Source of the DNA: UBA6215 sp964484255
GTDB lineage: Bacteria; Omnitrophota; Gorgyraeia; Pluralincolimonadales; Pluralincolimonadaceae
Assembly (NCBI GenBank): GCA_964484255.1
Contig: CAZAEH010000005.1
Coordinates: 1-64,000 of the forward strand
Direction: 5' to 3'
Length of the DNA stretch: 64,000 bases
Part shown: positions 1 through 9,084 of the stretch, piece after piece
Layout: every line of letters starts with the position of its first letter
Numbering within the stretch: position 1 is the stretch's first letter
Program-made: the position numbers and the translations under genes
Notes under the pieces: generated by a model
Told to the model about the DNA's origin: nothing
Database searches by the model: none
Seen by the model: the letters and a program-made list of their open reading frames with translations, nothing else

Positions 1-2547
1 GAAACTGCGGATGGCGACGGTAATACGGATATAATCTATTTTGCCCCAATAGAGGCGTCCGCGCTAAAGATAAACTGCGTACAGAGGGGAACAGGATGGG
101 GCAATTCCCTTTGGGACGTCACCTTCCTGGACGGTAATAGCCCTCCTATTGTCTCTTCAGCCGGTAAAGTCATAGATATCGATCTTCCTTCGAAGATGGA
201 CCTCGGCGGCATAGTGTTATCCTGGGGGGAGAGATATCCGAAAGATTATACTCTCGAGATATCCCCGGACGGGCAATACTGGAAAGAAGTGTTCAAGACA
301 TCGGAAGGTAACGGGAAGAAAGATTGGATATATTTCAAGTCTTCACCGGTAAAATTGTTCAGGATCAATTGTCTGGGTCCGCTGCCCAAGGGGGGTTTCG
401 AGCTTAAAGACTTTGAACCCAAGAGTTCCGAGGAGCAGGTTACTCCAATAAAGAGCTACCAGGCATTGGCCAAGGAAGCGCCGGCGGGATATTACCCGAT
501 GTGGCTCAGGAGGCTGCAGGAGTTCTGGACGGTAGTAGGCGACGCAGACTCCAACGATGAAGGCCTATTGAGCGAAACGGGGACATTCGAACCGTATAAG
601 AACGGTTTTTCGATCATGCCTTTCGTTTATGATGGTAAAGACCTTGTAACTTCCGAAAACTGCAAACTTGCTCAAAGCCTGCTTGACGATAACCTGCCCA
701 TACCGACCGCGACATGGGACCATGGCGATTGGATGCTGGATATAACGGCTGTAGCGGTATCTTCATCGGTATCAGAGGTCAGGTACCATTTTAAGAATAC
801 CGGTAAACAGGTCTTTACCGGGAATCTGTTCCTGGCCATAAGGCCTATCCAGGTCAATCCTGTATGGCAGAGGGGCGGGTTCAGCCCTATCAACAAGGTG
901 GAATGCAAGCCTCCGGTTTTATCCATAAACGGGCAGGACAAAATATTATCGGCGGAGCAGGACGTCAAGATGGGTGTATCCGGGATCACGACCGGTGATG
1001 TGGTTGAATACATGAAGAGAGGGGGTCTGCCGGCCTCGCAGGCGCTGTCTGACCCGGAAGGGATGATCTCAGCCGGACTCTGCTATGAACTGGTATCCGC
1101 TCCCGGCGAAGTCAGGGATTTTGTGATACAGGTACCGGCTTCCCGGCCGGTAATTGATTTCACGAAAGCTTTTGACCAGCAGCGCGCATACTGGTCCGAT
1201 ATCGAGAACAGGGTATTGATAGACATACCGGAGAAGAGGCTGATAGATGTGATGAGGACGAATATCGCCTATATCTTGATAAATAAGGACGGCCCGTGGA
1301 TAAAGCCCGGCTCGCGTAATTACAGCCATTCATGGATACGCGACGGGGCGCTTACCAGCGCGGCCCTCTTGAGGATGGGTATCGATAAACCCGTAAAACA
1401 GTGGCTCGATGCAGTCGCATCGAAAGTCGGTGCTAATGGTTATGTCCCATACATAGTATTCGAGGACGGGAATCCCGTCGGTTTTAACGATAACGGTTCG
1501 GGTGAAGGGGTTGAATGGGATGCCCAGGGAGAGTTTGTATACGCGGTCCGTAACTACGTGGATTATTCCGGGGACAGGGAATACCTGCCGGCCGTATATC
1601 CAAAAGTCGTAAAAGCGCTCGAGTTCATAAGGACACTCCGCCGCCGTACTATGACAAGCGAATTTTCCGGCGATCCCGCCATGAAAGCTTATTACGGGAT
1701 ATTGCCGAAATCCAACAGCCATGAGGGGTACTATCCCGCCCAGCACAGCTACTGGGATGATTTCTTCGCGATCAGGGGATTTAAGGACGGCATCTATCTT
1801 GCTGAAATGATGGGTGATACCGAGAACGCCGCTTGGATGCAGGAGGAGCTCGATGACCTTCGTAAATGCGTTTACGGTTCAATAGAGATCGTGGTTAAGA
1901 AGGGTAAACTCGATTATATCCCCGGATGTGTGGAAAAAGGCGATTTTGACGCTACATCTACGGCGATAGCCATAGTTGCCGCCGGAGAGCTTGATTATAT
2001 GCCAAAGGACCTGCTGAAAAAGACGTTCGATAAGTACTATAATGATTTCAAAAAAGGCATGGTGCCCGGGCACGAGAGGACCTTTACCCCGTATGAGGTC
2101 CGTTCTGCCAATGCTTTCTTCAAGATGGGCATGCGTGACCACGGGTTGACGATGCTGCGTTACTTCGTAAAAGATTCGGTCAGGCCTTACGGATGGAACC
2201 ACATGGCAGAGGTCGTGCATGCCAAGCCGCGGGCGCCGTCATATATTGGAGACATGCCTCATACCTGGGTGAGTTCCGGTTACATAGACGCCGTCCGGAC
2301 GATGTTCGTGTACGAGGACAACGGCAAGCTTGTGCTCGGCGCCGGGCTTGACCCGGAGTGGTTCGAGAAGGGGATAGAGGTAAGGGACCTTCCCACGCTT
2401 TACGGAAAAGTATGTTATAAAATAGTAAAAAAGGAAGATAAGATAGTATATTTTATATACGGTAACGCCAAACCTCCGAGGGGTTTCAAGTTCGTCCTTC
2501 CAAAAGAACTCGAAGGTTATAAGATCGAAGAGATGCGGGCTGAATGA
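1..2547 (+). CDS. Discoidin-like plus six-hairpin glycosidase-like protein, 5' partial
   Basis: The reading frame is open from base 1, so the gene begins upstream; the first in-frame ATG at 196 lies inside a conserved domain and is not a credible start. Two successive beta-sandwich segments (about bases 1-145 and 160-405) end in matching strands, LKINC and FRINC, and look like F5/8 type C (discoidin) carbohydrate-binding modules. The rest, from about base 450, resembles an (alpha/alpha)6 six-hairpin glycosidase, with the motif HSWIRDGA (about base 1327) and a C-terminal GDMPHTW motif (about 2251). The substrate cannot be read from sequence. The stop overlaps the next ATG by 4 bases, implying coupled translation. 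A second, shorter relative lies at 52167-54221. Enzyme class is inference; fold assignment is moderately sure. Confidence 0.65.
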   Translation, partial: ETADGDGNTDIIYFAPIEASALKINCVQRGTGWGNSLWDVTFLDGNSPPIVSSAGKVIDIDLPSKMDLGGIVLSWGERYPKDYTLEISPDGQYWKEVFKTSEGNGKKDWIYFKSSPVKLFRINCLGPLPKGGFELKDFEPKSSEEQVTPIKSYQALAKEAPAGYYPMWLRRLQEFWTVVGDADSNDEGLLSETGTFEPYKNGFSIMPFVYDGKDLVTSENCKLAQSLLDDNLPIPTATWDHGDWMLDITAVAVSSSVSEVRYHFKNTGKQVFTGNLFLAIRPIQVNPVWQRGGFSPINKVECKPPVLSINGQDKILSAEQDVKMGVSGITTGDVVEYMKRGGLPASQALSDPEGMISAGLCYELVSAPGEVRDFVIQVPASRPVIDFTKAFDQQRAYWSDIENRVLIDIPEKRLIDVMRTNIAYILINKDGPWIKPGSRNYSHSWIRDGALTSAALLRMGIDKPVKQWLDAVASKVGANGYVPYIVFEDGNPVGFNDNGSGEGVEWDAQGEFVYAVRNYVDYSGDREYLPAVYPKVVKALEFIRTLRRRTMTSEFSGDPAMKAYYGILPKSNSHEGYYPAQHSYWDDFFAIRGFKDGIYLAEMMGDTENAAWMQEELDDLRKCVYGSIEIVVKKGKLDYIPGCVEKGDFDATSTAIAIVAAGELDYMPKDLLKKTFDKYYNDFKKGMVPGHERTFTPYEVRSANAFFKMGMRDHGLTMLRYFVKDSVRPYGWNHMAEVVHAKPRAPSYIGDMPHTWVSSGYIDAVRTMFVYEDNGKLVLGAGLDPEWFEKGIEVRDLPTLYGKVCYKIVKKEDKIVYFIYGNAKPPRGFKFVLPKELEGYKIEEMRAE

Positions 2548-3341
2548 TAATCGATATCCATACGCATGCCTGGCCCGATAAGGTATCGGACAGGGCCAGG
2601 CATAACCTTGAATCGCTGTTTGGTGAAAAGATGGTCTGCGACCCCACGATAGACAACCTTCTCAGGCATATGGACAAAAATTCCATAGGCGTGAGCGTCA
2701 TATGTTCCGTGGCCACTAGACCGGTGCAGGTCCCGGCAATAAATAACTGGCTCTTTAAGACCCGCAGCAAAAGGTTGCGGGTCTTTTGCGCCATACACCC
2801 TGCTTACGACAAATGGAAGGAAGAGCTTAAAAGAATAAAAGACTCGGGGGACGGCATAAAGCTGCAGCCGGAGTTCCAGGATTTTTTTGTTGATGACGAT
2901 AAGGTAATGCCGCTTTACGAGGAAATGGAGAGACTTGATATACCTGTATTGTTCCATTGCGGCGAAGAACTTTCAGGGACGATGAAGGTACGCTCATCCC
3001 CGTCCAGGATATCGCGTATAAGGGAGAAATTCCCTGGCTTGAAGATGGTAGGTGCTCATTTCGGCGGTTTCAGGTTTTGGGAGGAGACTAAAAAATATCT
3101 GATAGGCAAGGATATATACCTGGATACTTCATTCTTTTTCGGCTACTTGCCTGATGCGGATGCCAGGCAGATGTTGCTGGCCCACCGACCGGACAGGATA
3201 CTCTTCGGAACGGATTTCCCCCTTACTGATCAGAGGAAGGATCTCGAGTATATCAGGAAGCTGGATATTCCTGCGGGACTCAAAGAAAGGATACTGGGTA
3301 TTAACGCCGAAGGATTATTGGAACAGAAGGCGGGCGTTTGA
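2544..3341 (+). CDS. Amidohydrolase family protein (metal-dependent hydrolase)
   Basis: A 265-residue protein of the amidohydrolase-2/TIM-barrel metal hydrolase type. The N-terminus has the metal-binding HxH pair (DIHTHAWPD), later strands carry LFHCG and GAHFGG, and the final catalytic aspartate is in FGTDFPL, in the order expected for the family. No signal peptide is visible, so it should be cytoplasmic. It overlaps the upstream glycosidase-like gene by 4 bases (ATGA), so the two are probably co-translated; that suggests, but does not prove, action on a breakdown product of the same substrate. Family members have diverse substrates, including decarboxylation of aromatic acids, so no specific reaction is assigned. 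Confidence 0.8.
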   Translation: MIIDIHTHAWPDKVSDRARHNLESLFGEKMVCDPTIDNLLRHMDKNSIGVSVICSVATRPVQVPAINNWLFKTRSKRLRVFCAIHPAYDKWKEELKRIKDSGDGIKLQPEFQDFFVDDDKVMPLYEEMERLDIPVLFHCGEELSGTMKVRSSPSRISRIREKFPGLKMVGAHFGGFRFWEETKKYLIGKDIYLDTSFFFGYLPDADARQMLLAHRPDRILFGTDFPLTDQRKDLEYIRKLDIPAGLKERILGINAEGLLEQKAGV

Positions 3342-3370
3342 GTTGCGATAAAACGTTTTCCTGATTTTCC

Positions 3371-3399
3371 TTTACAACACGGCTCCCCAATCGTATAAT
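3371..3399 (+). promoter_or_regulatory. Promoter for recA operon
   Basis: TTTACA at 3371-3376 and a perfect TATAAT at 3394-3399 are separated by 17 bases. This lies about 135 bases upstream of the recA start, leaving an untranslated leader of roughly 125 bases. It is the only convincing sigma-70-type promoter I see between the amidohydrolase and the TPR/barrel gene at 23237. Confidence 0.75.
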
Positions 3400-3458
3400 A
3401 TTTACATAAAATCGGAGAAAAACAGCCCCGCCGAACAATTAATTTGAAAGAAAATCCC

Positions 3459-3500
3459 TCAAAGCTTCGTCTTTGAAATATGACAGGCGAAGTTCTTTGA
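3459..3500 (+). promoter_or_regulatory. recA leader with two mutually exclusive stem options
   Basis: TCAAAG at 3459-3464 can pair with CTTTGA at 3471-3476 (6-base loop), or with a second CTTTGA at 3495-3500, where the inner CTTCG/CGAAG stretches add further pairing. The second option ends about 19 bases before the Shine-Dalgarno sequence AAGGAGG (3519-3525). The repeats are seen directly; a regulatory role is inference. I found no obvious LexA-type box. Confidence 0.35.
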
Positions 3501-3532
3501 TCATAACCCGTAAACCTTAAGGAGGGTAAAAT

Positions 3533-4558
3533 ATGGCAAGGAAGGAAGATAAACAGCAGGAGAAAGAGAAGGCTACTTCGGAGCGCACCAAGGCCCTTGA
3601 GCTTGCATTGGCACACATTGAAAAACAGTTCGGCAAGGGTTCTATAATGAAGCTTGGCGAAGAGACCCATGCGAAGGTCGAATCCATTCCTACCGGGGCC
3701 CTGTCTCTGGACATGGCCATAGGAGTAGGGGGTATACCCAGAGGACGAGTAATAGAGATATATGGGCCGGAATCATCCGGGAAGACCACTTTATCCCTGA
3801 GTATAATATCGGAAGCGCAAAAGAGGGGCGGCGTGGCAGCTTTTATAGATGCTGAGCATGCTTTCGACTCGTCATATGCTAGGAAACTCGGGGTGAACCT
3901 CGATGACCTTTTGATATCCCAACCCGACTCCGGCGAACAGGCGTTGGAGATCTGTGAGACCCTGGTAAAATCAAGCGCGGTTGACGTAGTCGTTGTGGAT
4001 TCCGTAGCGGCCCTTGTTCCGCGCGCAGAAATAGAAGGTGAGATGGGTGATTCACACGTAGGTTTACAGGCAAGGCTCATGTCACAGGCCCTTCGCAAAC
4101 TTACTTCATCGATAAGTAAATCGAAGACCGCCGTCATATTCATCAACCAGATAAGGGAAAAAATAGGCGTTATGTTCGGCAACCCGGAGACCACACCGGG
4201 AGGCCGCGCCCTGAAATTCTACTCATCGGTCAGGCTTGATATCAGGCGTATAGACAACATTAAGCAAAATGACCAATCGGTGGGCAGCAGGGTAAGGGTC
4301 AAGGTCGTAAAGAACAAAGTCGCTGCGCCTTTCAGGCAGGCGGAATTTGACATAATTTTCAACGAGGGCATATCAAGAACGGGTGACATTATAGATATAG
4401 CTGCTAATCTCGGGATAATTGAGAAGAGCGGGTCGTGGCTGACTTACGGTGATGAGAAGATAGGTCAGGGAAGGGAAAATGCCAAGACCTTCCTCAAGGA
4501 AAACCCGAAGCTTTTACATGAACTCGAGAAGAAGATCAGGGAAACAGCTACCGCATAA
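3533..4558 (+). CDS. recA: Recombinase RecA
   Basis: A 341-residue RecA, normal in length. It forms ATP-dependent filaments on single-stranded DNA for homologous recombination and triggers LexA-type self-cleavage in the SOS response. The Walker A motif GPESSGKT is at residues 78-85, followed by the AEHAFD region, VVVVDSVAALVP (Walker B) and the FINQIREKIGVMFGNPETTPGG loop region typical of RecA. The start is fixed by AAGGAGG seven bases upstream of ATG. It is the first gene after the promoter at 3371-3399 and is followed at 27 bases by an HtrA protease and then recX. Confidence 0.98.
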   Translation: MARKEDKQQEKEKATSERTKALELALAHIEKQFGKGSIMKLGEETHAKVESIPTGALSLDMAIGVGGIPRGRVIEIYGPESSGKTTLSLSIISEAQKRGGVAAFIDAEHAFDSSYARKLGVNLDDLLISQPDSGEQALEICETLVKSSAVDVVVVDSVAALVPRAEIEGEMGDSHVGLQARLMSQALRKLTSSISKSKTAVIFINQIREKIGVMFGNPETTPGGRALKFYSSVRLDIRRIDNIKQNDQSVGSRVRVKVVKNKVAAPFRQAEFDIIFNEGISRTGDIIDIAANLGIIEKSGSWLTYGDEKIGQGRENAKTFLKENPKLLHELEKKIRETATA

Positions 4559-4585
4559 TAAATGAAATTTTAAGGGGGGATCGAA

Positions 4586-5992
4586 ATGTTTAGGCGATCA
4601 GTGATAGCGGTTTTTAGTGTTTCGTTGTCGTTTTGGTTTAGTTACGGTGTTTTTGCCGAAACACAGGATATTGCTTCCGTAAAATCACTGGAGAATGCCT
4701 TTGCAAATGTCGCGGACAGCGTCGGCCCGTCAGTGGTCTCTATCTCGACCGTCCATACTGCGAAGATCGGCGGTTCAAGACTCGGGAACGATGAGATGTT
4801 CCGGCAATTCTTCAAGGATTTTTTCGGAGATATCCCTGAACGTGAGTACATGCAAAGGGGGATCGGATCGGGGTTCATAATCGATAAAGACGGCTATATA
4901 CTGACTAACCAGCATGTTGTGGGATCGGCCGATAAGATCGAGGTAATACTGCCCGACGGCAGAAAATTTTCCGCGAGGATAATGGGGCAGGACATGAGAG
5001 CCGACCTGGCGGTGCTGAAAATAGACGCGACCGATCTTAAGGCCCTTGAGCTTGACGACTCGGACAGTGTAAGGATCGGTCAATTTGCGATAGCCATAGG
5101 TAACCCGTTTGGCATAGCCGCCAAACCTACGGTGACCGTAGGTGTTATAAGCGCCCTTAACAGGTCGCTACCCAGGTCCTCAAAGGGTGACCGCGACTAC
5201 TCTGACCTTATACAGACAGATGCGGCTATCAATCCCGGTAACAGCGGCGGGCCGCTTGTTGATATCGATGGAAAGGTAATCGGCATCAATGTAGCTATAA
5301 TATCGACTACCGGCGGCTACCAGGGAATAGGATTTGCCATACCCATAAATGTAGCCAAGAGGGTCCTTAATGACCTCATATCGGGCAAGAAGGTGCTTTA
5401 CGGCTGGCTCGGAGTAAATGTCCAGGACATTGACGAGGATCTTGCCAAGAGCTTTGGGATAGCAGATACCAAAGGCGTTGTAGTTGCCAAGGTCATGCCG
5501 GACAGCCCTGCCGAACAAGGCAAGATGAAGACGGGTGATATCATAAAGAGTTTTGACGGTAAGCCGGTTGAGAATGTGCGCGAACTTTTGAAGCTGGTAG
5601 GGCGGGCGCCTATAGGCAGTAAGGTAAAAGTCGGCGTCATTAGGGACAAGAAGAATTTGGCCCTCGATATAGTCATAGCCCAAAGGCCGGATTCGTTAGA
5701 GGATACCGCAGGAAACGAACCGGAAGGTGGGGTCTGGCGCGGCATAAGCGTTACCGAGAAAGAAGGTCAGGTCATAGTCTCTGATGTTGAACCCGGGACT
5801 CCGGCTGACATTGCAGGCCTGAGGCCGGGAGACAGGATAATTGAGCTCAACAGGCAGGCCATAAAATCGGCGGCTGACTACAATAGAATTATAAAGGCTG
5901 CCAAGGGAGATGTCCTGTTATTGACCACAAGGGGTTACGCCGTTATCAAGGAAGAGATGAAAGAAGGGCGGGGAAACAACGGAAACCGGTGA
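4586..5992 (+). CDS. htrA: HtrA/Do-like periplasmic serine protease
   Basis: A 468-residue trypsin-like protease/chaperone of the DegP/DegQ family, acting on misfolded envelope proteins. Residues 1-24 form a signal peptide. The catalytic triad is visible as His110 (ILTNQHVV), Asp140 (MRADLAVLKID) and Ser220 (NPGNSGGPL). Two PDZ domains follow, at about residues 275-360 and 380-460. A strong purine-rich ribosome site (AAGGGGGGA) precedes the ATG. It sits between recA and recX, an unusual position because recX normally follows recA directly. Its stop overlaps a GTG that is the probable true start of recX. Confidence 0.95.
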   Translation: MFRRSVIAVFSVSLSFWFSYGVFAETQDIASVKSLENAFANVADSVGPSVVSISTVHTAKIGGSRLGNDEMFRQFFKDFFGDIPEREYMQRGIGSGFIIDKDGYILTNQHVVGSADKIEVILPDGRKFSARIMGQDMRADLAVLKIDATDLKALELDDSDSVRIGQFAIAIGNPFGIAAKPTVTVGVISALNRSLPRSSKGDRDYSDLIQTDAAINPGNSGGPLVDIDGKVIGINVAIISTTGGYQGIGFAIPINVAKRVLNDLISGKKVLYGWLGVNVQDIDEDLAKSFGIADTKGVVVAKVMPDSPAEQGKMKTGDIIKSFDGKPVENVRELLKLVGRAPIGSKVKVGVIRDKKNLALDIVIAQRPDSLEDTAGNEPEGGVWRGISVTEKEGQVIVSDVEPGTPADIAGLRPGDRIIELNRQAIKSAADYNRIIKAAKGDVLLLTTRGYAVIKEEMKEGRGNNGNR

Positions 5993-5999
5993 GAGCGGC

Positions 6000-6003
6000 G
6001 GGG
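6000..6003 (+). other. Probable single-base deletion in a G run at the recX start
   Basis: The RecX-like sequence continues upstream of the ATG at 6075 (codons for ALRLLRFRPRSIKEM at about 6033-6077) in a frame with no start codon before an upstream stop at 5958. A GTG at 5989, overlapping the htrA stop as GTGA, is in another frame. Adding one G to the GGGG run at 6000-6003 joins the two and gives a 164-residue RecX. This is inferred from reading frames; reads would settle it. Confidence 0.55.
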
Positions 6004-6074
6004 ACAAGGAATTACAAAGAGCGAGGGCGGATGCCTTAAGGCTTTTAAGGTTCCGCCCCCGCAGTATAAAGGAG

Positions 6075-6482
6075 ATGGCCCTGCGTTTGAAGCAGAAGGG
6101 CCATCGCGGCATTATAATAGCTGCGACCATAGACAGCCTCAAAACTAAGGGTATGCTTGACGATCTGGCTTTCGCGAAATTGTGGATAGGCGACAGGATC
6201 TCGCTGAAACCCGCAGGGAAGAGCCTTATAGAGGGGGAACTCAGGTCTAAAGGTATCGACGATGCTACGATCGATGAGGCTTTCGGCGGATACGAAGGTT
6301 TATATGACGAATACGAGTTGGCGCTGCCGCTTGCCCGCAAAAAGATAAGAACGATCAGAGGGGTTGAGCCCGAGAAGGCCAAGAGGAAGGTCTTTGATTT
6401 TTTATTAAGAAGGGGCTTTTCCCGCAATACCATCTGGAAAGTTATCAAGGATAATTATGACTACGGACCAACTGAGGAGTAA
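6075..6482 (+). CDS. recX: Regulatory protein RecX
   Basis: RecX-type modulator of RecA, built of tandem three-helix repeats; family members inhibit or tune RecA filament growth. From the ATG at 6075 it has 135 residues and contains the family pattern LRSKGIDDATIDEAF and a basic C-terminal repeat ending RKVFDFLLRRGFSRNTIWKVI. The first conserved helix (ALRLLRFRPRS) lies upstream of this ATG without a usable start, so the ATG gives a shortened protein and the true start is probably GTG 5989 after correction of a frameshift. The 3' end overlaps alaS by 26 bases. Confidence 0.85.
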   Translation: MALRLKQKGHRGIIIAATIDSLKTKGMLDDLAFAKLWIGDRISLKPAGKSLIEGELRSKGIDDATIDEAFGGYEGLYDEYELALPLARKKIRTIRGVEPEKAKRKVFDFLLRRGFSRNTIWKVIKDNYDYGPTEE

Positions 6483-9084
6483 ATTCCTGGCTTTTTTTGA
6501 AAGCAAAGGGCATCCCGTGATCCCTTCGGATTCCCTTGTTCCCAAGGACGATCCGACGGTCTTATTTACAAGTGCCGGGATGAACCAGTTCAAAGATTAT
6601 TTTCTCGGCAAACGCAAGGACCTTAGGCGCGCAGCCAGCTGCCAGAAATGCTTAAGGACCGGCGACCTGGATAATGTCGGTAAGACCCCTTCACACCATT
6701 CTTTCTTCGAAATGCTGGGTAATTTCTCTTTTGGAGACTATTTCAAGGAAGAAGCGATAGCATGGGCGTGGGAATTCCTTACAAAAGAGCTTGGAATGAA
6801 AGAAAAGGACCTGTGGGTATCTGTTTACAAGGATGACGATGAGGCCTACAGGATATGGAAGGACAAAATAAAGGTCCCGGAAGAGCGAATAGTCAAGTTT
6901 GGGGCTAAAGATAATTTCTGGCCTGCCAATGCGCCTGAAGACGGCCCGAATGGTCCATGCGGTCCGTGCTCCGAGATATATTTTGACCGTGGCGAAAAAT
7001 ACGGGTGCGGAAAACCCGATTGCAAGCCGGGTTGCTGCCGCAGGCATGTTGAGGTCTGGAACCTGGTCTTTACACAATTTAACAGGACCGGTTTGAATAC
7101 GTTGGAACCTTTGCCTAATAAGAATATCGATACCGGTATGGGCCTTGAGAGGCTTGCGTCGGTTATGCAGGGAGTTTCTACAAATTTTGAGACGGATATA
7201 TTCAAGCCTATAATCGATGGGATCGAATGCCTGGCCGGAAAAGCGGATATTGCCCACAGGAATGCTATTGCCGACCATGTAAGGGCCGCAGTGTTCTGTA
7301 TAACCGACGGTGTTTTGCCCGCCAATACCGGCAGGGGTTATGTGCTCAAGACCCTTATAAGGCGTTCTCTCGTGCACGGCAAGTTCCTCGGCCTTAACGA
7401 GCCTTTTCTCTATAAGCTCGTGGACAGTGTCCTGTTGGCCATGAAAGGCGGATACCCGGATATAGGCGAACGCAGGGAGAATATCAGTATAATCATAAAG
7501 TCCGAGGAGGAAAAGTTTTTCCAGATAAACGAAGATGTCAGGGTTGATCTCGAGATGCTTGCCGTTGCGCTCAAAAAGATCGGTAAAGATTTAGTATCCG
7601 GCGACAAGGTATTCTATTTCCATGATACCCGCGGACTTCCAATAGACCTGATGAAGGAGTTTGCCTCCGATGAAGGCCTGACACTCGATATGGACGGCTA
7701 TGAAAAACTTATGGATGAGCAGCGTAGGAAATCCCGCGGGTCGACGAAATTGACCGGGGAGGTCTTCGCTGAAACCCTTAGCGCGGCAGTGATGGGAACC
7801 GGCAGCAGATCGGAGTTTACCGGTTATGAGGCGTTGGCCTGTGATGCCAAGATCATAGCTTTGTTTAAGGGCAATAAGGCAGTAGGATCGATAACTGGCG
7901 CAGGTGAATTTGCAGCAGTTCTCGATGCCACCCCTTTTTACGGTGAGACCGGCGGGCAGGTAGGGGATACGGGTATTATAAAGGGAAACGGATACGAGAT
8001 AGAAGTTACGGATACCAAGCTCGCGGAGAAGATTCCGGTGCACATGTGCCGTATCGGATCGGGCGAAGTAAAGACCGGAGATAAAGTAAAGGCGGAGGTA
8101 GACGGTCCGAGGAGGGCGGCAATAGCGCGCCACCATACAGCCACTCATTTATTGCAGGCAGCCTTAAGGCAGGTTTTAGGAAAACATGTTAACCAGTCGG
8201 GTTCCCTTGTGGCGCCTGACAAACTGAGGTTCGATTTTACCCATTTTAAGCCTATGAGCTCCGAAGAGCTTCATGACGTCGAAGCCCTGGTAAATGAGAA
8301 TATACGGAAAGATTCCGCGCTCAGTATAAGCATAATGGACATAGATGAAGCGAAAAAAACCGGGGCAACGGCATTGTTCGGTGAAAAATACGACAAAAAA
8401 GTCCGCGTTGTAGATATAAAGGGCATATCAAAAGAATTCTGCGGTGGTACCCACCTGCGGGCTACCGGAGAGATAGGCCTCTTCAAGATCCTTAATGAAG
8501 GTTCGGTCGCCGCCGGTATAAGGAGGATAGAGGCAGTAGCCGGTGAAGCGGCGTATAAGAACGTGAAGGAATCGGAAGCCCTCCTGAAAGAGGTTGCGGA
8601 TTCCCTTATGGTCAGCCCCGAGATGCTGCCTGACCAGATCGAAAAGCTGCTTTTAAAAGTTGGCGATCTCGAGAAGAAGCTTAAGAACTTCCAATCGGGA
8701 TGGCTTAAAGACAAAGCAAAAGAACTTGTCTCAGGAAAGGAATTATTGGATAATGGTATTGCTATTGTAGCAAGAAGGATAGACGGTTGCGGCCCTGATA
8801 CGCTTGTAAACCTCACTGATGCTGTCAAATCCTCTCTTGGGAAGAGGGTTGTAAGTATCTTTGCCGGTGCTTATGAGGGCAAGGCGTTCATAGTCGCCGG
8901 GGTAACAAAGGACCTTGCCGGAGAAGGTCTTGATGCGCGCTTAGCGGTAAAAGCGATGTCGAAACTGATATCTGGCGGCGGCGGCGGCCGGCCGGACCTC
9001 TCGCAAGCAGGAGGCAGGGACATATCCAGGATCGATGAAGCGATAAAGGCCGGGGTCGAGGCCGTAAAAGGGATGGTCAAATGA
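6457..9084 (+). CDS. alaS: Alanyl-tRNA synthetase
   Basis: An 875-residue class II synthetase that charges tRNA-Ala and clears mischarged serine or glycine. The N-terminal catalytic domain opens with LRSKFLAFFESKGH and includes the SFFEMLGNFSFGDYF region. The editing domain has the zinc pair in HHTATHLL and the CGGTHL motif (about bases 8440-8460). A C-Ala domain with the glycine-rich GGGGGRPDLSQAGG end is present. Length and domain order are normal. The gene overlaps recX by 26 bases and its stop overlaps hisD by 4, placing it inside the recA-his-trp run. Confidence 0.98.
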   Translation: MTTDQLRSKFLAFFESKGHPVIPSDSLVPKDDPTVLFTSAGMNQFKDYFLGKRKDLRRAASCQKCLRTGDLDNVGKTPSHHSFFEMLGNFSFGDYFKEEAIAWAWEFLTKELGMKEKDLWVSVYKDDDEAYRIWKDKIKVPEERIVKFGAKDNFWPANAPEDGPNGPCGPCSEIYFDRGEKYGCGKPDCKPGCCRRHVEVWNLVFTQFNRTGLNTLEPLPNKNIDTGMGLERLASVMQGVSTNFETDIFKPIIDGIECLAGKADIAHRNAIADHVRAAVFCITDGVLPANTGRGYVLKTLIRRSLVHGKFLGLNEPFLYKLVDSVLLAMKGGYPDIGERRENISIIIKSEEEKFFQINEDVRVDLEMLAVALKKIGKDLVSGDKVFYFHDTRGLPIDLMKEFASDEGLTLDMDGYEKLMDEQRRKSRGSTKLTGEVFAETLSAAVMGTGSRSEFTGYEALACDAKIIALFKGNKAVGSITGAGEFAAVLDATPFYGETGGQVGDTGIIKGNGYEIEVTDTKLAEKIPVHMCRIGSGEVKTGDKVKAEVDGPRRAAIARHHTATHLLQAALRQVLGKHVNQSGSLVAPDKLRFDFTHFKPMSSEELHDVEALVNENIRKDSALSISIMDIDEAKKTGATALFGEKYDKKVRVVDIKGISKEFCGGTHLRATGEIGLFKILNEGSVAAGIRRIEAVAGEAAYKNVKESEALLKEVADSLMVSPEMLPDQIEKLLLKVGDLEKKLKNFQSGWLKDKAKELVSGKELLDNGIAIVARRIDGCGPDTLVNLTDAVKSSLGKRVVSIFAGAYEGKAFIVAGVTKDLAGEGLDARLAVKAMSKLISGGGGGRPDLSQAGGRDISRIDEAIKAGVEAVKGMVK

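Noticed and set aside
3350..3359. AAAACGTTTT palindrome after the amidohydrolase as a terminator
   Set aside because: Only a short AT-rich palindrome with no loop and no clear T tract; too weak to call.
3341..3533. LexA-type SOS box upstream of recA
   Set aside because: I looked for CTGT-N8-ACAG and GAAC-N4-GTTC type repeats and saw none; a lineage-specific box cannot be excluded.
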